A stretch of 64,000 bases of DNA from contig NZ_JAKRNJ010000001.1 in NCBI RefSeq assembly GCF_022346925.1, forward strand, positions 1 through 64,000, given 5' to 3'. Origin of the DNA: Microvirga sp. ACRRW. Lineage in GTDB: Bacteria > Pseudomonadota > Alphaproteobacteria > Rhizobiales > Beijerinckiaceae. The notes beneath the pieces are model-generated. The model ran no database searches, had not been told where the DNA came from, and worked only from the letters and a program-made list of their open reading frames with translations. A program made the translations under genes and the position numbers. Below are positions 1-7,265 of the stretch, piece by piece (within the stretch, counting starts at the first letter, position 1; each line of letters opens with the position of its first letter).

Positions 1-57
1 GGCCTGTCGCAGACAGACCTGAGCCTGCTTGTGAAATGGTTCGGGCAGCAGAAGTAG
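1..57 (+). CDS. C-terminal end of an unidentified protein
   Basis: The window opens inside a plus-strand frame that encodes 18 residues (GLSQTDLSLLVKWFGQQK) and stops with TAG at 55-57. The pattern 'LSxxDLxxLVKWF' resembles the last helix of small c-type cytochromes, but no haem motif is in view, so this is only a suggestion. A strong hairpin follows about 30 bases after the stop, which supports a real gene end here. Confidence 0.4.
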   Translation, partial: GLSQTDLSLLVKWFGQQK

Positions 58-86
58 CGCCCAAGAAGAAGTCATCTCAGCGAAAA

Positions 87-120
87 GCCAACAGGGCCGG
101 TCAACGCCGGCCCTGTTGGC
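87..120. terminator. bidirectional intrinsic terminator-like hairpin
   Basis: A perfect 14-bp inverted repeat (87-100 with 107-120, core ACAGGGCCGG) encloses a 6-base loop. It lies between two convergent genes, so it probably ends transcripts from both sides. There is no strong T-run on either side. Confidence 0.7.
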
Positions 121-133
121 ATTAGCGCGCGAA

Positions 134-343
134 TTACTCGCCGGGGAACTGCTCGGGAGAGAAGTGGCCGCACCAATCCTTGCTATCGACGACCGGCCAC
201 AGGCCATGGCCCTGCGCGTCGGGCTGGTTGACCGGCGGGTTGTAGCGGCAGAGGCCCCGGTCATTCTGGGCAACGGCATCATTGAGCTTATGATCGTCGT
301 AGAAGCGGCAGCTTGCGCAGGCAGCAGAGGAGTTGTTGGCCAT
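134..343 (-). CDS. small four-cysteine protein, possible metal binding
   Basis: A 69-residue soluble protein of unknown function. The start is the ATG at 343, not the one 12 bases upstream, because GGAG lies 6 bases before it. Cysteines at 9, 12, 32 and 58 form a C-x2-C ... C ... C pattern set in 'CxxCRFY', 'GLCRYNPP' and 'DWCGHF', which suggests a zinc- or iron-binding knuckle. Small proteins with this CRF/CR.NPP/WCG layout are familiar in proteobacteria without an assigned role. There is no signal peptide or membrane segment. It stands alone, convergent to the partial gene at the window start. Confidence 0.65.
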   Translation of the reverse strand: MANNSSAACASCRFYDDHKLNDAVAQNDRGLCRYNPPVNQPDAQGHGLWPVVDSKDWCGHFSPEQFPGE

Positions 344-544
344 CTTTGTCTCCATGATCGCCCCCAGCGGGAGCGTGGCGAGCCAATTTAGAACAATTAT
401 AGTCTATTGCAGTCTAGAATGATTTCAAACTGAATTTGATCCCATCCACAGTTGCGGTCGCTGCTAGGATGACACCCCATGTCGAAGCTCGGGCTACGCT
501 TGAATGACCTTGGCTCCCATCCGTGCCGATTATGAATGGCGAAT

Positions 545-581
545 AAAAAGCGCCTCGCCGAACGACCGTTCAACGAGGCGC
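545..581 (-). terminator. intrinsic terminator after the Cds1-like gene
   Basis: GCGCCTCG (550-557) pairs with CGAGGCGC (574-581), with a further GAAC/GTTC pairing inside. On the minus strand the stem is followed by TTTTT at 549-545. It lies 38 bases past the cds1 stop. I see no gene between here and 343. Confidence 0.8.
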
Positions 582-619
582 GCAATGAGTTGCCGGACCT
601 GTCCGTGCCCGAGGCGATC

Positions 620-1699
620 TTAAGAAACCCGTAGAACCCCGGCTTCGAAGAAGCGCTCCATAGCTTCCTCGGCAGGCTTGATGTCGATGCCGCGTTGCTC
701 CAGCCAAGCGTCATCGTAATGCGTGGAGCGGTAGCGGTCGCCGGAATCGCACAGGAGCGTCACGACGGACCCCTTCTCTCCCCTCTGCACCATCTCGCCG
801 ACGATCTGCGCTACGGCCCAGAGATTGGTGCCGGTGGAACCGCCGCAGGAGCGGCCGATGCGGCGCGAGAGAACGCGCGCCGCCGCGATGCTCGCGGCAT
901 CCGGCACCGCATAGGCCCGGTCGATGAGTTCGGGCACGAAGGACGGCTCGCAGCGCGGACGCCCGATGCCTTCGACGACGGAGGGCGGATTGGACACGGT
1001 GCAAACGCTGCGATCAGCCAAATGCCGGTGGAACACGGATGCTTCCGGATCGGCGAGACACAGCTTCGTCGGCAGGCGGCGATAGCGGATATAGCGCCCA
1101 AGCGTCGCCGAGGTACCACCGGTGCCCGCGCCCACCACGATCCAGCTCGGGATCGGATATTCCTCATGCGCCATCTGGCTGAAGATGGATTCCGCGATGT
1201 TGTTGTTGCCGCGCCAGTCGGTCGCCCGCTCGGCATAGGTGAACTGGTCCATGTAATGACCGTTGAGCTCACGCGCCAAACGCGCGCTCTCCTCGTACAT
1301 GGCGGCAGGAGAATCCACGAAATGGCTCTCGCCGCCGTAGAACGCGATCTGCGCGATCTTTTCCGCCGACGTGGAGCGCGGCATCACGGCGATGAAGCGA
1401 AGCCCCAGCATGCGCGCGAAATACGCCTCCGACACCGCCGTCGATCCGCTCGAGGCCTCGATGATCGTCGTCTCCGGCCCGATCCAGCCGTTGCACAACC
1501 CATAAAGAAACAGCGAGCGCGCCAGCCGATGCTTGAGGCTCCCCGACGGATGCGTAGATTCATCCTTCAGATAAAGCGAAATCCCCGGCACCGCCGGTAG
1601 CGGCACCTGCAACAGATGCGTATCCGACGAGCGATTGAAATCCGCCTCGATGATCTGGATGGCATTCGCCACCCAGGAACGGTTGCAGGGAACTGACAT
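620..1699 (-). CDS. cds1: PLP-dependent cysteine synthase-family protein, Cds1-like L-cysteine desulfhydrase
   Basis: A fold-type II PLP enzyme of 359 residues. The PLP lysine is K56 in '[11 protein letters not shown]', the substrate loop is '[11 protein letters not shown]' (81-91) and the phosphate loop '[10 protein letters not shown]' (190-199). The protein follows mycobacterial Cds1 (Rv3684) closely in my memory of that sequence, including '[14 protein letters not shown]' and 'VEGIGRPR', so it probably releases H2S, pyruvate and ammonia from cysteine rather than making cysteine. The start at 1699 is preferred to 1732 because it sits 2 bases after the pccB stop, whereas the longer form would overlap pccB by 31 bases. 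It is probably co-transcribed with pccB. The substrate is inferred from family resemblance. Confidence 0.85.
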   Translation of the reverse strand: MSVPCNRSWVANAIQIIEADFNRSSDTHLLQVPLPAVPGISLYLKDESTHPSGSLKHRLARSLFLYGLCNGWIGPETTIIEASSGSTAVSEAYFARMLGLRFIAVMPRSTSAEKIAQIAFYGGESHFVDSPAAMYEESARLARELNGHYMDQFTYAERATDWRGNNNIAESIFSQMAHEEYPIPSWIVVGAGTGGTSATLGRYIRYRRLPTKLCLADPEASVFHRHLADRSVCTVSNPPSVVEGIGRPRCEPSFVPELIDRAYAVPDAASIAAARVLSRRIGRSCGGSTGTNLWAVAQIVGEMVQRGEKGSVVTLLCDSGDRYRSTHYDDAWLEQRGIDIKPAEEAMERFFEAGVLRVS

Positions 1700-1701
1700 G
1701 G

Positions 1702-3234
1702 TCACAGCGGAATGTTGTCGTGCTTCTTCCACGGACGCTCCGTCTCCTTATGGCGCAGCAGCGCCAAGGCTCGCGCGATCCGGCGGCGTGTGGAATGCGG
1801 CATGATCACTTCGTCGATGTAGCCGCGCTCGGCGGCGACGAAGGGGGACATGAAGCGGTCTTCGTATTCCTTGGTGCGGGCGGCGATCTTGTCCGCGTCA
1901 CCGATGTCCTGGCGGAAGATGATTTCGACCGCGCCTTTCGCGCCCATGACCGCGATCTGCGCGGTGGGCCAGGCGTAGTTGATGTCGCCGCCGATATGCT
2001 TTGAGGCCATCACGTCATAGGCGCCGCCGAAGGCTTTGCGCGTGATCACCGTCACCAGCGGCACGGTGGCTTCGGAATAGGCGAAGAGCAGCTTCGCGCC
2101 GTGCTTGATGAGGCCGCCATATTCCTGCGCGGTGCCCGGCAGGAAGCCCGGCACGTCCTCGAAGGTGACGATGGGAATGTTGAACGCATCGCAGAAACGC
2201 ACGAAGCGCGCTGCCTTGCGGGACGCGTCAGAGTCGAGAACGCCTGCGAGTACCATCGGCTGGTTGGCCACGAATCCCACCGTGCGGCCTTCGATGCGTG
2301 CGAAGCCGGTGATGATGTTCCGGGCGTAGGATTCCTGTATCTCGAAGAAATCGCCTTCGTCCACGACCTTCTGGATCAGCTCCTTCATATCGTAGGGCTT
2401 GTTAGGATTGTCCGGGATCAGGGTGTCGAGGCTGTCATCCACCCGGTTCGGATCGTCGAAGCTCGGGATTTCCGGCACGCCGTCCATGTTGTTGGCGGGC
2501 AGGAAGTCGATGAGGCGGCGAACCTGAAGCAGCGCTTCCACGTCATTGTCATAGGCGCCATCGGCCACGGACGACTTGGTGGTATGCACCTTCGCGCCGC
2601 CGAGTTCCTCCGAGGTCACTGTCTCGTTGGTGACGGTCTTCACCACGTCAGGGCCGGTGACGAACATGTAGGAGCGGTCGCGCACCATGAAGATGAAATC
2701 GGTCATGGCAGGCGAGTAGACGTCGCCGCCCGCGCATGGACCCATGATCACCGAGATCTGCGGGATGACGCCCGAGGCGATCACGTTGCGCTTGAATACC
2801 TCGCCATAGCCGCCGAGCGCCGCCACGCCTTCCTGGATGCGCGCGCCGCCCGCATCGAACAGGCCGACGATGGGAGCGCGCATCTTCAGGGCCATGTCCT
2901 GGATCTTGGTGATCTTCTGGGCATGGGATTCGGAGAGCGAGCCGCCGAACACCGTGAAGTCCTTGGCAAAGACAAAGACAGTGCGGCCGTTCACCGTGCC
3001 CCAGCCGGTCACGACGCCGTCGCCTGGGATCTTGGCCTTGTCCATGCCGAAATCGGTGGAGCGGTGCTCGACGAACATGTCGAACTCCTCGAACGAGCCC
3101 TTGTCGAGAAGAAGCTCGATGCGCTCCCGCGCCGTGAGCTTGCCCCGGGCGTGCTGCGCCTCGATGCGCTTTTCGCCGCCGCCGAGGCGGGCCTGGGCCC
3201 GCCGCTCTTCAAGCCGTTCGAGAATGTCTTTCAT
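1702..3234 (-). CDS. pccB: propionyl-CoA carboxylase beta chain (carboxyltransferase)
   Basis: A 510-residue carboxyltransferase subunit that moves carboxylate from carboxybiotin to propionyl-CoA, giving methylmalonyl-CoA. The family start '[13 protein letters not shown]' and the oxyanion segments '[13 protein letters not shown]' and '[13 protein letters not shown]' are present, and the length matches PccB. The biotin-carrying alpha chain is not in this window. In alphaproteobacteria this step serves propionate use and the methylmalonyl/ethylmalonyl-CoA routes. The ATG at 3234 follows an AGGGA about 6 bases upstream. A 166-base divergent region separates it from the lipoprotein gene at 3401 and should hold both promoters. 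Confidence 0.95.
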   Translation of the reverse strand: MKDILERLEERRAQARLGGGEKRIEAQHARGKLTARERIELLLDKGSFEEFDMFVEHRSTDFGMDKAKIPGDGVVTGWGTVNGRTVFVFAKDFTVFGGSLSESHAQKITKIQDMALKMRAPIVGLFDAGGARIQEGVAALGGYGEVFKRNVIASGVIPQISVIMGPCAGGDVYSPAMTDFIFMVRDRSYMFVTGPDVVKTVTNETVTSEELGGAKVHTTKSSVADGAYDNDVEALLQVRRLIDFLPANNMDGVPEIPSFDDPNRVDDSLDTLIPDNPNKPYDMKELIQKVVDEGDFFEIQESYARNIITGFARIEGRTVGFVANQPMVLAGVLDSDASRKAARFVRFCDAFNIPIVTFEDVPGFLPGTAQEYGGLIKHGAKLLFAYSEATVPLVTVITRKAFGGAYDVMASKHIGGDINYAWPTAQIAVMGAKGAVEIIFRQDIGDADKIAARTKEYEDRFMSPFVAAERGYIDEVIMPHSTRRRIARALALLRHKETERPWKKHDNIPL

Positions 3235-3400
3235 GGGTGGTCCCTGGTGCCCGGGAAAATCGTGGCCTTCCGCTTAGCACAGCCATACGCGCCCCAAAAT
3301 GCCACTTACGGCGTGTGTTCCACAGCACATTGCCAATACTTCACGGGAGAGCCCACAGCTCTAGCTTTCATCACGCAATAACATTGCTGAGGACAGCTCC

Positions 3401-3778
3401 ATGAAGACCATCCATACCTTCGCCGCTCTTGCTGCGGCTCTCTCCCTGACCGCCGCCGGCTGTGCCAGCCGTTCGGAAAGCGTAACGGCGTCCTATGTCT
3501 CGTCCGCCGCCTATTCGAGCTATAGCTGCCGCGACCTGAGCCTGGAGGCCCAGCGCGTCAGCTCGGCTGCCGCGGCGGCTGCCGGCGCCCAGGATTCTCA
3601 GCATACCCGTGACGTGGTTGCCACCACCGCCGCCCTGGTCATCTTCTGGCCGGCCGCATTCTTCGTGGGTGGAGACAATGCCAAGACCGCCGAACTCGCG
3701 AATCTCAGAGGCCAGATGCAGGCCATCGAGGAAGCCTCGGTTCGCAAGAAGTGCGGCATCAGCTTCAGGCGTGCGTAA
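3401..3778 (+). CDS. hypothetical lipoprotein
   Basis: A 125-residue protein with a lipoprotein signal peptide: positive 'MKT' start, an alanine/leucine-rich core and the lipobox 'LTAAGC' with the lipidated cysteine near residue 21. The mature part is Ser/Ala-rich, followed by a hydrophobic stretch near 74-88 ('TAALVIFWPAAFFVGG') and a helical tail with one more cysteine. Residues such as 'CRDLSLEAQRV' recall small lipoproteins of alphaproteobacteria with no known role. GAGGA stands 7 bases before the ATG. It is a single-gene unit closed by the hairpin at 3796-3833. Confidence 0.75.
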   Translation: MKTIHTFAALAAALSLTAAGCASRSESVTASYVSSAAYSSYSCRDLSLEAQRVSSAAAAAAGAQDSQHTRDVVATTAALVIFWPAAFFVGGDNAKTAELANLRGQMQAIEEASVRKKCGISFRRA

Positions 3779-3795
3779 AAAGCTGATTGCCACAC

Positions 3796-3833
3796 GGAAA
3801 GCCGCCGGTCTGCCCCTACACCGGCGGCTTTCC
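3796..3833. terminator. bidirectional terminator hairpin
   Basis: GGAAAGCCGCCGGT (3796-3809) pairs perfectly with 3820-3833 around a 10-base loop. It lies between the convergent lipoprotein and ATP12 genes and carries short A/T tracts on the stem ends, so it can serve both strands. Confidence 0.75.
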
Positions 3834-3839
3834 AACTAT

Positions 3840-4622
3840 TCAGGCGCGAAGCAGCCGAAAAACTTCGGACGCGGCCCGGAAATCGGCCTCGCGCTTGCGG
3901 CGACGCTCCATGGCCTCATAATCTTCGCCCCAGACGCTCTCCTGATAAAGCTCATCCACATGGGCGGCCGCCCAGGCCTGATCGGCCTCGAAGGGCCCGA
4001 GCGCATGGGCCAATGCGATCAGCACGGAGCCGGACAGCGTGGTCATCACGTGAAGGGCCGCGAGCGCGAAGGGAGAATCGATCCGCTCGATCACAGCCCG
4101 TACGGCATCAATCGCCTCGTCCGGCTGCGTCACATGCATCACGCCTTCCGCGAGCGTGAAGCGTGCGCCGTGCGCCTCCTTGGCCCAGTCGAGAACCGGA
4201 TTCCAGGCAATGTCCTGAGACTGGACGAGCCGCGCGGGTTCGCTCACCCGGTATAAGGTGAGGTCGGAGCCCGCATAGCGCACGAGATCCTCCGCCACCT
4301 CCGCCTGCCGAGGCGTGACGCCGTCGATGGCAGAATTGACGATCCGGGTGATCGGCATCGTGGCGGGGTCGATCTCGCCCCCCTGCTCCGTCCATTCCCG
4401 GGCCATCGCCTCGGCAAGCGCACGGGACGGCACGGCCAGGGCCTGCTTGCCAGGCGTCCTGGCTACGCGTCCGTCGAGGGTCAGATGGAAAAGCCCATCG
4501 CGCTCCTCAACTCCCGCCTCCTTGTAGAAGCGCTTGGGCAACGTGGGCTTCATGCCGGCTTGAGCCGCTCGCATGGGGTTCGGCTCGTCTTGGCCGGGGA
4601 ACCAGTCACGGGAATCTGTCAT
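3840..4622 (-). CDS. ATP12 family F1-ATPase assembly chaperone
   Basis: A 260-residue protein of the ATP12 family, which binds the F1 alpha subunit during ATP synthase assembly in mitochondria and alphaproteobacteria. Family features seen are 'PKRFYKEAGVEE', 'FHLTLDGRVARTPGK', 'EWTEQGGEIDPATMPITRIVNSAID' (in parts) and 'YAGSDLTLYR'. It has no signal peptide, so it acts in the cytoplasm. It lies 17 bases after the HAD phosphatase on the same strand, an order common in Hyphomicrobiales, and both are probably one transcript. Restriction of the family to alphaproteobacteria and eukaryotes makes it a useful lineage marker. Confidence 0.92.
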   Translation of the reverse strand: MTDSRDWFPGQDEPNPMRAAQAGMKPTLPKRFYKEAGVEERDGLFHLTLDGRVARTPGKQALAVPSRALAEAMAREWTEQGGEIDPATMPITRIVNSAIDGVTPRQAEVAEDLVRYAGSDLTLYRVSEPARLVQSQDIAWNPVLDWAKEAHGARFTLAEGVMHVTQPDEAIDAVRAVIERIDSPFALAALHVMTTLSGSVLIALAHALGPFEADQAWAAAHVDELYQESVWGEDYEAMERRRKREADFRAASEVFRLLRA

Positions 4623-4639
4623 GGGGAAGAAATAGGCGC

Positions 4640-5317
4640 TCAGGCGGAAAGATACGAGGGTTGGGACAGGAAGGACGCCAGCACAGGTTCGAGCCCGGCA
4701 TAACTGTCGACGATGCGGGCCGCCCCCGCCTCGTTCAGTGCCGTGACCGGCTGGAAGCCCCAGGAGACGCCGACCGGCAGTGCCCCGGCGGCGCGCGCCA
4801 TACCCATGTCGTAGCTGGAATCGCCGATCATCATGGTGTCTTCCGGCGCGATGCCCAGCTCTTCCATGGCCTGCAGGATCATGCCCGGATGCGGCTTCGA
4901 CGGAGCATCGTCAGCCGTCTTGGTCGTGGCGAACACGCCCTCCCAGCCATGGCGCTCGATCAGCATCGTGACGCCTCTCCGCGACTTGCCCGTGGCAAGA
5001 CCGATCAGAACATCGTCCCGAGCTTTCAGGCCCTCAATGCATTCGCCCGCTCCTGGAAAGAGCGGCGCATCATTGGCCGGGTCGAGGCGCAGGACGTTGT
5101 AGGCATCTTTGTAGGCCTGGGCCAGACCCTCGACCGGCGCCTTGGGACCAGCGAGTACCGTGAAGGCCTCGACAAGGGACAGGCCGACGATGGAGAGCGA
5201 GCGCTCCCGGCTCGGCGGCTCCATGTCATAGGCCTGGTAGGCCCCACGGATGGAGGCCGCAATGATGTTCTGACTGTCGACCAGCGTACCGTCGACATCG
5301 AAAAGAACGAGCTTCAA
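4640..5317 (-). CDS. HAD-superfamily hydrolase, phosphoglycolate phosphatase-like, TTG start
   Basis: A 225-residue HAD phosphatase. Motif I is 'FDVDGTLVDSQ' directly after the start, motif II is the 'LATGKS' threonine, motif III is the lysine in 'SKPHPGM' and motif IV is 'MIGDSSYDMGMA'. A helical cap lies between motifs I and II. An upstream ATG at 5431 would add 38 residues of basic low-complexity sequence that run through the preceding lipoprotein gene. A TTG at 5317, with AGGAG 7 bases upstream, gives the canonical 'KLVLFDVDGT' N-terminus and is chosen. The substrate is unknown; phosphoglycolate or another small phosphoester is likely from family resemblance. Confidence 0.88.
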   Translation of the reverse strand: MKLVLFDVDGTLVDSQNIIAASIRGAYQAYDMEPPSRERSLSIVGLSLVEAFTVLAGPKAPVEGLAQAYKDAYNVLRLDPANDAPLFPGAGECIEGLKARDDVLIGLATGKSRRGVTMLIERHGWEGVFATTKTADDAPSKPHPGMILQAMEELGIAPEDTMMIGDSSYDMGMARAAGALPVGVSWGFQPVTALNEAGAARIVDSYAGLEPVLASFLSQPSYLSA

Positions 5318-5336
5318 GGATGGCTCCTGCGTGGCT

Positions 5337-5462
5337 TTAGCCCTGCGGGGCGGAACCGCGGCAGAACTGCGGAGTGTTGAGGTTCCAGTTGCCGCACTTG
5401 TCGCAGGCCGTCGCCAAGAGTCCGATGCCAACCACGATGGCAGCCTGAAGAATACGCTTCAT
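5337..5462 (-). CDS. 41-residue lipoprotein
   Basis: A very small gene starting with ATG at 5462 and stopping with TAA at 5337-5339. It encodes 41 residues with a textbook lipoprotein signal: 'MKR', a hydrophobic core 'AAIVVGIGLLATA' and a cysteine at residue 20. The 22-residue mature peptide has three cysteines ('CDKCGNWN' ... 'FC') and a Pro/Gly-rich end. It ends 19 bases before the TTG start of the HAD gene on the same strand, so the two probably form one transcript. It is easily missed because of its size. Function unknown. Confidence 0.7.
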   Translation of the reverse strand: MKRILQAAIVVGIGLLATACDKCGNWNLNTPQFCRGSAPQG

Positions 5463-5657
5463 TACGCGAGCCCCTTCTTATGAAGCGGCACCATATTCAA
5501 TAAACCCGCCCGCCGCCAGAAGGCTTGGGCCATGTTCGACATGAATTCGCGGTCGCTCTTAAATCCCGCTTGAGCGTTTACATTTATGGTATCGCTCCCC
5601 GCCGACGGAGCCCTATCTTCAACAGACCTAGCTAAGCTCGCACGGCACAATGAGAAT

Positions 5658-7259
5658 ATGAACAAGCCTGCCTCCCAGGACACTGAGACCCTGCTGCAAC
5701 GCCTCGAAAAGCTGGAGCGCGACAACCAGGAGCTGCGCGCAAGGCTGAGTGACCAAGGCATCCTGTCCGAGGCGACAGCCGTCCGGCACGAAGCCCTCGG
5801 CCGCGAACATGCTCGGAATATGTCATCCGCCAATGCCCGCATCGAGACGCTGGAGGATTCACGCAGCTCTCTCCAGGCGAGCGAGAAACGCTTGCGCGAG
5901 AGCGAAACGAGAGCCCGGGCGAGTGAGAAGCAGCTTCGGCAGATCGCCGACAATCTTCCTGCCTTGATCGCCTATGTGGATGCCGGCCAGCGCTATCGCT
6001 TCAACAACAAGGCTTACACGACCTGGTTCGGGCGCACGCCGGAGAGCCTATACGGGCTCTCTTTGTGGGAAGCGGTCGGCGATAAAACTTATGAACGGGT
6101 GCGCCCTTACATCGATGCGGTTCTGAATGGAGAGCGGGCCGGACACGAGTGGTGGGCACAGTTTCCGACCGGTTTGAGGTTCATCAGATCGGAGTACATT
6201 CCTGACCGACGCGACGACGGCAGCATTGCCGGTTTCTACGTGCTTGCCGCCGACCTGACGGAGTCCAAGCGCTCGCAAGCCGCTCTTGCCGAGAGCGAGG
6301 CGAGATTGCGCTTGGCCATCGACGCAGGCCGCATGGCCATCTGGGAAACTGATATAGCCACGGATACGATTCACTCATCTCCGGAGCTGAACCGCCTGCT
6401 CGGCTTTGAGCCCGGCATCTCCCCGACGTCAGCAGAGATCAGAAGCCGCTATGCTCCCGGTGGGAGGGAAAAAATTCGGCAGGCAGCGGCGGAAGCGCTT
6501 GCGCGTGGAGACTGCCATGCGGAGACAGAGCTGGAAATCATCTGGCCTGACGGCTCGCAACGCTGGCTGCTTCTGCGTGCGGAGTTGAAGGATATCGAGA
6601 ACGGCAAGCCGGGCCGTACCGTCGGCGTGGCCCTGGACATTACGGATCGCAAGAGAGCCGAAGAACACCAACAGCTGCTGATCAACGAACTCAACCATCG
6701 CGTGAAGAACACGCTCTCCACCGTACAATCCATCGCGATCCAGAGCTTGCGAAATGCGAGGACGGCCGAGGAGGCTCGCGATGCCGTCGAGGGGCGCTTG
6801 TTCGCCCTCTCCCGTGCCCATGACGTATTGACCCGCGAGAATTGGGACGGTGCCTATTTGCGCGAAGTGGTGCAGCAGGCCATCGCACCATTCCAGAACC
6901 ATGGCGGCGAGCGCTTCAAGGTCTCCGGCCCCGACATTCGCCTGCCGCCGCGCATCGCCCTTGCCATCGCCATGGCGATTCAGGAACTCGGAACGAATGC
7001 GGTCAAGTATGGGGCGCTGTCGAATGCAAAAGGCTGCATCGCCATAACCTGGACCATTCTGGAGGAGGCAGGTGTACCTCATCTCAGAATGGAATGGACC
7101 GAAACGGATGGCCCGACCGTCGCCACGCCGAAGCAACGCGGCTTCGGCACACGGCTCATCGAGCGGAGCCTGGCTCAGGAGCTGAACGGCTCCGTGGAGA
7201 TCGACTTCGCGCCTAAAGGGGTCGTCTGCACGATCAACGCGCCATTGACCGACGACTGA
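5658..7259 (+). CDS. PAS-PAS HWE-family sensor histidine kinase
   Basis: A 533-residue soluble kinase. An N-terminal coiled coil (about 10-95) is followed by two PAS domains (about 93-203 and 213-332, each closed by a 'DxTExK/DITDRK' end) and an HWE kinase core. The phosphoacceptor is H347 in 'ELNHRVKNTLSTVQ'. The N-box is 'ELGTNAVKYGAL' (443-454), the signature W-x-E is 'MEWTETDGP' (W480, E482) and the G-box is 'RGFGTRLIER'. No transmembrane helix is present, so it should sense a cytoplasmic or diffusible cue such as light or redox state. No response regulator is nearby. An ATG at 5586 would add 24 residues; neither start has a clear ribosome site, so the start is uncertain. Confidence 0.88.
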   Translation: MNKPASQDTETLLQRLEKLERDNQELRARLSDQGILSEATAVRHEALGREHARNMSSANARIETLEDSRSSLQASEKRLRESETRARASEKQLRQIADNLPALIAYVDAGQRYRFNNKAYTTWFGRTPESLYGLSLWEAVGDKTYERVRPYIDAVLNGERAGHEWWAQFPTGLRFIRSEYIPDRRDDGSIAGFYVLAADLTESKRSQAALAESEARLRLAIDAGRMAIWETDIATDTIHSSPELNRLLGFEPGISPTSAEIRSRYAPGGREKIRQAAAEALARGDCHAETELEIIWPDGSQRWLLLRAELKDIENGKPGRTVGVALDITDRKRAEEHQQLLINELNHRVKNTLSTVQSIAIQSLRNARTAEEARDAVEGRLFALSRAHDVLTRENWDGAYLREVVQQAIAPFQNHGGERFKVSGPDIRLPPRIALAIAMAIQELGTNAVKYGALSNAKGCIAITWTILEEAGVPHLRMEWTETDGPTVATPKQRGFGTRLIERSLAQELNGSVEIDFAPKGVVCTINAPLTDD

Positions 7260-7265
7260 GGCCGA

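Noticed and set aside
397-714. 105-codon minus-strand frame after the Cds1-like gene
   Set aside because: It starts inside that gene in another frame and runs through its terminator.
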